DNA from: Patescibacteria group bacterium UBA6065
GTDB lineage: Bacteria > Patescibacteriota > Minisyncoccia > Phycocordibacterales > UBA6065
Direction of reading: 5' to 3'
NCBI GenBank assembly: GCA_002428865.1
Contig: DIYB01000008.1
Span: 1,389-7,394, forward strand
Length of the DNA stretch: 6,006 nucleotides
Below are positions 1-5,415 of the stretch, one piece after another. A program made the position numbers and the translations under genes. The notes under the pieces were generated by a model. It did not search any database. It saw only the letters and a program-made list of their open reading frames with translations, and was not told where the DNA came from. Every line of letters begins with the position of its first letter. The first letter of the stretch is position 1.

Positions 1-245
1 GAGAAACCATCGGCACGAAGCGCGTTCTCGAGTTGAGCGGGATATGTTTCAAATACAGGCAACCCGTATCCCGCAGTCAAACTATCACCAAAAGCGACGA
101 TGGTGATCTCGTCTGTGTCCGTAGGTGTCGGCAGTGTCTCTATAGTCTGATTATGCGTATCGGTACGAAATGAGATGACAGCACCGACGATCAGTGCGAC
201 CGAAATAGCGGCAATAAATATACGTATGAAATATCTATTCTGCAT
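1..245 (-). CDS. tesA: SGNH/GDSL hydrolase, TesA-like, N-terminal part
   Basis: Only the first 81 residues are inside the window; the gene runs off the left edge. An N-terminal hydrophobic helix (about residues 6-25, after a short basic start) is followed by a Thr/Pro/Asp-rich linker (about 28-46). The SGNH block I motif then appears as VAFGDSLTAGYGLP, with the expected nucleophile at Ser55. TesA-type enzymes hydrolyse acyl esters and thioesters (lysophospholipase L1, thioesterase I, arylesterase). The His-containing later blocks lie outside the window, so catalytic completeness cannot be judged. No lipobox is visible, and the helix looks more like a membrane anchor or uncleaved signal than a lipoprotein signal. 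The ATG overlaps the end of the permease gene by 11 bases, which points to translational coupling. That neighbour, a YbbP-type permease, is why I favour TesA over other SGNH enzymes. Confidence 0.85.
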   Translation of the reverse strand, partial: MQNRYFIRIFIAAISVALIVGAVISFRTDTHNQTIETLPTPTDTDEITIVAFGDSLTAGYGLPVFETYPAQLENALRADGF

Positions 246-2718
246 GTGATAGTAATTCGCGTAGTGGCATTGTATCACTATAGACGAGGACGATGCCGAC
301 AAGCGCAGTGAGAGCAATGACAAATAGTAATCCGGCACCGAGCAGTGGATCAAAAAGAACAACTGTCGAAACCTCTAAAAAGTAGTTACTCACCGCATAC
401 GTACAGAGACTACCTGCACCATACGCGAGCACGGCAGACGTGACCGTGAGCACCGTCGTCTCCAATACATACCATCGAGTCATCGATCGCTGTGTGGCAC
501 CGATAGCACGGAGACGTCCGCCCTCACGGCGACGTTGGGCATACGAGGATATAATCATTGTGATGATAAGCAGGAGTGCGATCAGTAAAGGCGGTATCGT
601 GACGATAAACACAATGAGAAGTAGGAGCTCTGTAAGACTGATAAGAATTGGGGCTACTGCCGACGTCTCAAGAACAGTCACATTTGGCATCTCCAGCGAG
701 AGAAACCGCCCAAGCTCCCGTTGGCGATCAGCCCCATGATAAGCATAACCAAAGAATATCTGAGGAAATGGTTTTAAATCATCGGGTGAAAGTACAAAAT
801 AGAAAAATGGGAGACCTGAGCGTGAATCGGTCCCTCGAATACTCGTGACACGGCCCTCGATAGTAAAACCCTGTACGGAAAAAACGACCACTGAACCGAG
901 CGATATACCAGCTCGATCAGCAAAATCACGATCAACCGAGATCTCACCTCGCCTTCCCTCATGCCAGAGGCCATCGATCACCTGTTCACTTGAAAGTAGC
1001 ACATCGCGGGCGGTTAGATTGAATTCCCGTCCGAGCTCGCGGTCAATGCGCGGATCATCGGACGCAATAGCGGCCTGAATATCTCGTCCATCAATAGAGA
1101 CGATGCGGGCTGGGGTATTTGAATTGAGTATGATTTCAGGAAATTGTGATAGTAGCGCATCACGTTGCGACGGCTGAATATCGATAACATATGAGCTCGG
1201 CACAGATGTCGAGAGATCCTGTGTAAGGTATCGCTCAAGTGTTGATTGCAAAAGCACCAGTACACAGAGTACCGAGAGTGCAACAAAAAGAGATGTAAAC
1301 GAAACTGTCCCAAAAAGACCATCAAAACGTTTGTGCGCGATAATCGAACGTACTGCAAATGAAAAACGAGAACGGATCCGATAGAGCGCAAAAAGAAGTG
1401 CGCTGAATAAACCTACGACAATTGCGTAAACACCAACAACCGAAGCAACTACGATCATACCCTGTAGCCAGCTCTCGAGGAGATAGGCGCTAAGAAAAAA
1501 GACCGGAGCGAGAGTAGAGAGCGCAATAACGCTGATCACGATCCAATTCTTCCGGACCGAATCAGGCTCCGCCCCGATAAGCAGTTGTTTCGGCTGAAGA
1601 TCGAGCACAGTACGCATCGTCGGCACAAACGCACTAAGCGCGAGAAGTACCATAAGTCCGAGCGTAATACCTCCATACATCAGAAATGAAGGGTCCGGCA
1701 AGGTGAGAGCAAGTGTTCCTGCGACATAGTGAGCAGTACCGACAAAAATCAGTGCACCAATGCCAATACCGATGATAGAGCTACCGACAACAACAAGGCC
1801 TAACGCGAGAGCGATAATACCGACGAGACGCAAACGTGTAATACCGATCGACAACAAAATAGCAAAACTCTTTCTCTCGGCGGTCACAAAAAAGAGGGAG
1901 CTCGCGTATACATTGACCGCAGCGAGAATTGCGGTGATAAGCACTGTAACGACAAGGAAGTCAGTGATAATGCCGAGTCCCGCCTCGAGACCCCCACGAC
2001 CCTCACCGGCAATACGTGTCTGCACAAACCCCTTCGATTGTGTCTCGAGCTCGCGTATGAACGTCTTCTGGTCAATGCGTAGATCAGGTACCTTGAGCAA
2101 GTATTCGTATTCAGCACGCAACAGAGACGCATCGATACCAGTACGAGCAAAGCCATCATGACTTACAAGTGCTCGAGGAAGAAACCGAAAACTACTAAAC
2201 AATGATGTTGGATCGCTTTCTATAATCCCAGAAACTACAAACGATCCATCGCCCAGCGTGACCGTGTCGCCAACAGAGACGCCAAGTCGCTCGCTCGCCT
2301 TGACATCGAGCACGATCTGCATCGGTGTCGGAAATACATACAAACCATCGCGCATACGTATCTCTCCATAGAGCGGATAAGCCGCATCTACGACCTGGAG
2401 TGAGACAGCGGTGGCAGACCCTGAACTTCCCAGAGTAGATGAGAATTCCATCACCTCTGTCATCGAAACAGGTTTAATACCTGATGACGCAAGCATTGCA
2501 TCGATCGCAATAGGCCGAGTACTCTCGAGTGATACGTCGCCACCCTCTAGTACACGCGCCTGATCAGCGAGAAGTGCCCGACTCGATGATGTGAGAAAAA
2601 GAGTGCTCGCAAGCACTATAGCAGTAATACTGAGAGAAAGCGCCGGGAGTACAAAACGCCTCCACTCTCTCTGTACTAGCCTTGTAGCATACTGTATGAC
2701 AAGTTTAAGTGCGCTCAT
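235..2718 (-). CDS. ybbP: ABC transporter permease, YbbP family (two FtsX domains)
   Basis: The product is about 827 residues, close to the roughly 800 usual for YbbP. Ten likely membrane helices are at about 22-43, 250-275, 297-323, 346-368, 392-410, 420-446, 472-492, 692-721, 749-771 and 788-812. Two large extracytoplasmic domains lie at about 44-250 and 493-690. The FtsX-type coupling segments are AERKSFAILLSIGITRLRL (280-298) and RRREGGRLRAIGATQ (729-743). Markers of the YbbP group are an early QREWRR segment (16-21), GREFNLTARDVLL (563-575) and a SIRGTDSRSGLPFFYF stretch (626-641). The family is thought to work as a MacB/LolCE-like device moving or extracting envelope lipid or protein; its substrate is unsettled. 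I chose the ATG at 2718, which overlaps the ATPase gene by 14 bases, because the MSALKLVIQYATRLVQREWR start fits the family. An ATG at 2775 is in frame but would overlap the ATPase gene by 71 bases. The stop codon overlaps the hydrolase start. Confidence 0.9.
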   Translation of the reverse strand: MSALKLVIQYATRLVQREWRRFVLPALSLSITAIVLASTLFLTSSSRALLADQARVLEGGDVSLESTRPIAIDAMLASSGIKPVSMTEVMEFSSTLGSSGSATAVSLQVVDAAYPLYGEIRMRDGLYVFPTPMQIVLDVKASERLGVSVGDTVTLGDGSFVVSGIIESDPTSLFSSFRFLPRALVSHDGFARTGIDASLLRAEYEYLLKVPDLRIDQKTFIRELETQSKGFVQTRIAGEGRGGLEAGLGIITDFLVVTVLITAILAAVNVYASSLFFVTAERKSFAILLSIGITRLRLVGIIALALGLVVVGSSIIGIGIGALIFVGTAHYVAGTLALTLPDPSFLMYGGITLGLMVLLALSAFVPTMRTVLDLQPKQLLIGAEPDSVRKNWIVISVIALSTLAPVFFLSAYLLESWLQGMIVVASVVGVYAIVVGLFSALLFALYRIRSRFSFAVRSIIAHKRFDGLFGTVSFTSLFVALSVLCVLVLLQSTLERYLTQDLSTSVPSSYVIDIQPSQRDALLSQFPEIILNSNTPARIVSIDGRDIQAAIASDDPRIDRELGREFNLTARDVLLSSEQVIDGLWHEGRRGEISVDRDFADRAGISLGSVVVFSVQGFTIEGRVTSIRGTDSRSGLPFFYFVLSPDDLKPFPQIFFGYAYHGADRQRELGRFLSLEMPNVTVLETSAVAPILISLTELLLLIVFIVTIPPLLIALLLIITMIISSYAQRRREGGRLRAIGATQRSMTRWYVLETTVLTVTSAVLAYGAGSLCTYAVSNYFLEVSTVVLFDPLLGAGLLFVIALTALVGIVLVYSDTMPLRELLSHAE

Positions 2719-3382
2719 AGAGGGATCCGTCTCGTATTTCAAATACTCGATCCATATACGAAGCAATATGATCATCGTGGGTTATGACGAGCAGTGCAGT
2801 CGAACGTTCAGATACAGACCGCAACAACAATTCCAAGACCCGTTCCCCCGTCGCCCGATCGAGACTGCCTGTTGGCTCATCTGCCAAGATGAGTTTCGGG
2901 CTATGAGCTAATGCTCGAGCAATAGCGACCCGTTGACGCTCGCCCCCTGACAAAGTTGACGGCAATGCATTCCGGCGATGCGTGAGACCAACTTCGCCGA
3001 GCAATGTTTCCACCACCTGAGGCGAAAAAGCAGTCCCGCTAATATCAAGTGGTGCCGCTACATTTTCATAAACAGTGAACGGGCTAATGAGTTCAAAAGA
3101 TTGAAATACAAAACCAATACTTTCATTACGAAGTCGTGCGCGATCCCGCTCATCGAGAGATTGAGTATCTTTTCCCTCGAGAAATATGTCACCAGAGCTC
3201 GGGAGATCAAGTAATCCGATTAGGGAAAGGAGGGTTGATTTGCCTGATCCGGATGGGCCAATGATGGCAACCTTCTCTCCTGGCCGTATCTCAAATGTTA
3301 CCTCGGTGAGAATTGAGAGCTCCCCTTCTCGTGTAGGAAAATGCTTTGCGACACGTACCAGTTTGAGTATTGGTGGGTGCAT
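2705..3382 (-). CDS. ybbA: ABC transporter ATP-binding protein, YbbA/LolD/MacB type
   Basis: This is a complete 225-residue ABC ATPase with every landmark in order: Walker A GPSGSGKST (42-50), Q-loop Gln95 in FVFQSFELI, signature LSGGERQR (145-152), Walker B LILADEP (165-171), D-loop Asp176 in GSLD, and switch His203 in VITHDD. Walker B is followed by TGSLD, typical of the LolD/MacB/FtsE branch that partners FtsX-fold permeases. It should dimerise in the cytoplasm and drive the permease encoded directly downstream, whose start overlaps this stop codon. Sequence alone would allow LolD or a MacB-type ATPase. The YbbP-type permease and SGNH hydrolase that follow make YbbA the better name. The ATG lies 44 bases after the cupredoxin gene. 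No purine-rich ribosome binding site precedes it; the leader is pyrimidine-rich. Confidence 0.93.
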   Translation of the reverse strand: MHPPILKLVRVAKHFPTREGELSILTEVTFEIRPGEKVAIIGPSGSGKSTLLSLIGLLDLPSSGDIFLEGKDTQSLDERDRARLRNESIGFVFQSFELISPFTVYENVAAPLDISGTAFSPQVVETLLGEVGLTHRRNALPSTLSGGERQRVAIARALAHSPKLILADEPTGSLDRATGERVLELLLRSVSERSTALLVITHDDHIASYMDRVFEIRDGSLYERT

Positions 3383-3391
3383 AGAGAGATT

Positions 3392-3400
3392 AGTGTATCA
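3392..3400 (-). promoter_or_regulatory. candidate extended -10 promoter element before the ATPase gene
   Basis: Read on the minus strand, the 44-base gap between the cupredoxin and ATPase genes contains TGATACACT, which fits an extended -10 element (TGn plus TACACT, four of six matches to TATAAT). The hexamer ends nine bases before the ATPase ATG, so a transcript starting here would have almost no leader. I see no convincing -35 box at 16-18 bases upstream. A match this short could be chance; the alternative is simple read-through from the upstream genes. Confidence 0.22.
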
Positions 3401-3426
3401 TGCCAACCACAACTGAGGCATAGACA

Positions 3427-3810
3427 TTACTTGAATTCAACTGAGAACGGGTACATGCCCATGCTACATGACCCTGAGAGCATACCTAGAGTTGATGTAC
3501 CGATCGCAATGTCAGTTGTTCCCGATGAGGGAAGCATGCGCCTTACACCGAGCGTCGGTATCGAAACAGCGAGAGAACAATCAAATGTTTTTTCTGTGGT
3601 GAATCGAATGATCGTCGGTAGACCAGATGTTGCAACACTGTATCTCGGGGAATACCCGCCACGAGCATCGATCGTCACAATTTGCACACCACCCTCGACC
3701 GTTACATTGGATACTGGTACTTGGCCATCATCTCTCTTTCCTACCACAACAATCGCAACACCGATGATGAGTACCGAGATGATAAGTGATCCTATGAGCT
3801 GTTTGTTCAT
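3427..3810 (-). CDS. membrane-anchored cupredoxin-like protein with C-x-M-G-M site
   Basis: The 127-residue product starts with a single hydrophobic helix (about 5-24), followed by a short polar linker and one small beta-rich domain (about 33-127). The domain matches the cupredoxin_1/EfeO-type pattern: VQIVTIDARGGYSP (42-55), a Gly-x-Pro-Thr turn leading to IIRF (63-70), FDCSLAVSIPTLGVRRMLP (76-94) and a terminal CSMGMYPFSVEF (115-126). Probable metal ligands are Cys78, Cys115, Met117 and Met119. Family relatives are thought to bind copper at the outer face of the membrane. The ATG at 3810 lies seven bases after the upstream stop and gives a normal membrane anchor. An in-frame ATG at 3840 would add ten residues inside the previous gene and is less likely. 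The close spacing to the DsbD_2-like gene suggests a shared job; in related genomes similar modules can be fused. The metal identity is inferred. Confidence 0.82.
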   Translation of the reverse strand: MNKQLIGSLIISVLIIGVAIVVVGKRDDGQVPVSNVTVEGGVQIVTIDARGGYSPRYSVATSGLPTIIRFTTEKTFDCSLAVSIPTLGVRRMLPSSGTTDIAIGTSTLGMLSGSCSMGMYPFSVEFK

Positions 3811-3817
3811 AATGACT

Positions 3818-4606
3818 TTAGAAGATAACAGGTACGACACCGATCGCCGCGAGACTGTTCCAAATATTCAGAAGTGCGAGCGCAACGACGATGAGACCAG
3901 CTGTTTTGAGATACACCCCTCGATACGGGCTCTCGTGTACGGACAAAGAGCTAAACGACATGAGCGCAAGTATAGGGAGCGTCCCGAGTGCGAACACAAA
4001 CATTGTCATGCCACCAGCGAAAAAGCTGCCTGTAGAAAGTGTGTATACCTGCATCGATTGGGTAAATCCACACGGCAAGAAGAACGTAAGCGCACCGAGC
4101 GCGATAGGACCCCACATTGTCTGACCATTGAGACGCGACAAGGCCGTCTGTGAGAGCGATTCAGGAAGCATGATGCGGATACGATCAGCCCACTGCCACA
4201 GATCGAGGAGGCGAATACCGAGCACAAGCATGAAGAGTCCAACGATGAGACTGAGTACAAACGTCGATATCGGCCCGAGGGTAAATGCAGTGCCAAGTAC
4301 TCCGATCACCCCGCCGAGGAGAAAGAAGGCGATGAGACGTGCGGCATGGAACCCAACCTGAGGTTTGACCCCCCTACCCGATCGCTCGGCATTCGCAGAG
4401 AGCGACAGGACGAGTCCACCGACAACTGCCATACAACTCGACACAGATGCGAGCAATCCAACGATAAACGCAGTGCTGTAATGTGATGCACCTTCACGCA
4501 AGGTAGCGTCAATAATTCCAGATCCTTGAAGCACGACAAAAAGTACAATAACGGCGACTGCTATAGGTAACGCAACAGTAAAATCTCGTGTATGTTGAGA
4601 TGACAT
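3818..4606 (-). CDS. DsbD_2/TauE-SafE-like transmembrane protein (UreH-like fold)
   Basis: The 262-residue product has about seven hydrophobic segments (10-27, 44-68, 87-109, 113-135, 162-180, 185-217, 232-256). Two conserved helix motifs carry the only Cys residues: SSCMAVVGGLVLSLS (56-70, Cys58) and FFLPCGFTQSMQVYTLSTGS (175-194, Cys179), followed by FALGTLP (205-211). This repeat-like pair of Cys-bearing helices is the hallmark of the CcdA/DsbD transmembrane superfamily, specifically the DsbD_2 (cytochrome c biogenesis transmembrane region) group, often labelled sulfite exporter TauE/SafE. Members carry electrons through a Cys pair or help metal delivery; which applies here is not shown. 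Many relatives begin with a heavy-metal-associated (HMA) CxxC domain, but this one starts directly with the first membrane segment. It follows the DUF305 gene by 23 bases and precedes the cupredoxin gene by seven. No clear ribosome binding site is visible. Confidence 0.85.
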   Translation of the reverse strand: MSSQHTRDFTVALPIAVAVIVLFVVLQGSGIIDATLREGASHYSTAFIVGLLASVSSCMAVVGGLVLSLSANAERSGRGVKPQVGFHAARLIAFFLLGGVIGVLGTAFTLGPISTFVLSLIVGLFMLVLGIRLLDLWQWADRIRIMLPESLSQTALSRLNGQTMWGPIALGALTFFLPCGFTQSMQVYTLSTGSFFAGGMTMFVFALGTLPILALMSFSSLSVHESPYRGVYLKTAGLIVVALALLNIWNSLAAIGVVPVIF

Positions 4607-4629
4607 AAAGATATGTACTATGAGATTAG

Positions 4630-4971
4630 TTACTTAAACCAAGCAGATGACCACATACGCATCATATCAATCTCCTGTGACTGAGTAGAGATGATGTCGT
4701 CTGCGAGTTTGAGTAGTTCTGGCCGCGACGATCGCTCACGCACCATCTGTGCCATTTCAATAGCTCCCTCGTGGTGCACAATCATCTCATCGAGAAACGC
4801 TCGATCAAAATCATTGCCTGTTTCCCGTGATATACCGTGCATCATCCCTTGCATTGCACCCTGCATCGAATATGAACCCATCATAGACCAACGTGGCACA
4901 TACACACCCGCAACAAAACCAACAAATAGTGCTGCAAGCGCTATGAGAATGTATTGTGTATTGTTTTTCAT
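4630..4971 (-). CDS. DUF305 family protein with Met-rich linker
   Basis: The 113-residue product has an N-terminal signal-anchor helix (about 7-24), a Met-rich segment (residues 30-44, seven Met plus a His), and a short alpha-helical DUF305 domain (about 50-113). The domain core is FDRAFLDEMIVHHEGAIEMA (55-74) with the His66-His67 pair. It continues with a helix containing ELLKLADDIISTQSQEI (85-101) and ends MMRMWSSAW (103-111), all standard for the family. DUF305 proteins are ferritin-like helical bundles often found beside copper-resistance genes; their biochemical role is not settled. This copy has a single HH repeat, so it is the short form. I chose the ATG at 4971 because it gives a clean MKNN signal start. 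A TTG at 5016 would add 15 residues of poor character. The leader lacks a purine-rich ribosome binding site. Confidence 0.88.
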   Translation of the reverse strand: MKNNTQYILIALAALFVGFVAGVYVPRWSMMGSYSMQGAMQGMMHGISRETGNDFDRAFLDEMIVHHEGAIEMAQMVRERSSRPELLKLADDIISTQSQEIDMMRMWSSAWFK

Positions 4972-5019
4972 ACGTAATGTGATTAGAGAGTGATTGATAA
5001 ACCGACCAAAAAACAAGTG

Positions 5020-5397
5020 TTAGGGTATCCGGGAGTTGAGTATTCCGCGAGCAAAAAGCTGTGTCACGAGATCAACAATTCGTGCACCATGACTCTGCTC
5101 ATAACGCCGTGTACGACAATGTAATAACCTGGGATAAAAACGATGCTGAAATCCTCTCAGCACGAACAATACGATGAACACACTTAACCCAGAAACAATG
5201 AAAGAGCCGACGAGCGATCGCCATGCGTTGATGTGTGAGTGGATCGACTCTGTATCACACCAAGACACGGCGACACTCATGAGTGGACACGGATGATCAC
5301 CGAGTGCGTCCATATCGACAAGCATGTGGAGAAAACCAAAACCAGACATTCCCACAAATGCCACGATGGTACATACCACACCAAATCGCCATATCAT
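5020..5397 (-). CDS. unrecognised small two-helix membrane protein with Cys/His segment
   Basis: I do not recognise this 125-residue protein. It has one hydrophobic helix at about 5-24 and another at about 61-80. Between them is a loop with DHPCPLM (34-40), Cys47 and IHSHINAWRSL (52-62), giving two Cys and three His in about 20 residues. The tail (81-125) is basic, with RTRRYEQSH and ARGILNSRIP. The positive-inside rule places the tail in the cytoplasm, so the Cys/His loop would face outward. That suits metal binding or a disulfide, but this is inference. It begins 17 bases after murF and is followed after 48 bases by DUF305, so it looks like the first member of the small-protein cassette. 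The ATG at 5397 directly precedes the first helix; an in-frame ATG at 5433 would lie inside murF. The coding case rests on the open frame, membrane pattern, position and snug fit between neighbours. Confidence 0.68.
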   Translation of the reverse strand: MIWRFGVVCTIVAFVGMSGFGFLHMLVDMDALGDHPCPLMSVAVSWCDTESIHSHINAWRSLVGSFIVSGLSVFIVLFVLRGFQHRFYPRLLHCRTRRYEQSHGARIVDLVTQLFARGILNSRIP

Positions 5398-5409
5398 ACG
5401 GTGAGTATA

Positions 5410-5415
5410 CCTCTT
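5410..5415 (-). promoter_or_regulatory. possible Shine-Dalgarno for the two-helix protein gene
   Basis: AAGAGG on the minus strand overlaps the murF stop codon and is the only purine-rich site before the ATG at 5397. The spacing of 12 bases is longer than the usual 5-9, so it would be a weak site. It is consistent with re-initiation after murF translation ends. Confidence 0.35.

Noticed and set aside
1760..2161. Plus-strand open frame of 133 codons inside the permease gene
   Set aside because: It is wholly antisense to a strongly supported membrane protein, and its Arg/Thr/Pro/Ser-rich product is typical of a reverse-strand shadow.
2719..2775. Longer N-terminus for the permease from an ATG at 2775
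   Set aside because: It would overlap the ATPase gene by 71 bases and add 19 residues (MIILLRIWIEYLKYETDPS) not expected in the family; the ATG at 2718 fits better.
3410..3445. Direct repeat of CAACTGAG (3410-3417 and 3438-3445) and the palindrome TTGAATTCAA (3431-3440)
   Set aside because: The repeat is only eight bases, and the palindrome encodes the last codons of the cupredoxin gene; both fall within chance expectation and show no wider symmetry.
3811..3840. Longer N-terminus for the cupredoxin-like protein from an ATG at 3840
   Set aside because: The extra ten residues fall mostly within the end of the previous gene and do not resemble a signal; the ATG at 3810 starts a normal membrane anchor.
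3341..4153. Long plus-strand open frame (270 codons) opposite the cupredoxin and DsbD_2 genes
   Set aside because: It lies antisense to two well-supported genes, crosses their boundary, and its product is low in hydrophobic structure with no recognisable motif. It is a shadow frame.
4972..5016. TTG start at 5016 adding 15 residues to the DUF305 protein
   Set aside because: The rare start codon has no ribosome binding site, while the ATG at 4971 gives a standard MKNN signal-anchor start.
4607..5019. Hidden HMA (CxxC) domain upstream of the DsbD_2-like gene in another frame
   Set aside because: The space is filled by the DUF305 gene, and no GMxCxxC-like sequence appears in the predicted proteins of that region; there is no sign of a frameshifted N-terminus.
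5003..5020. Possible terminator at the T-run after the two-helix protein gene
   Set aside because: The minus strand has a run of six T, but I found no GC-rich inverted repeat just before it, so an intrinsic terminator is not supported.
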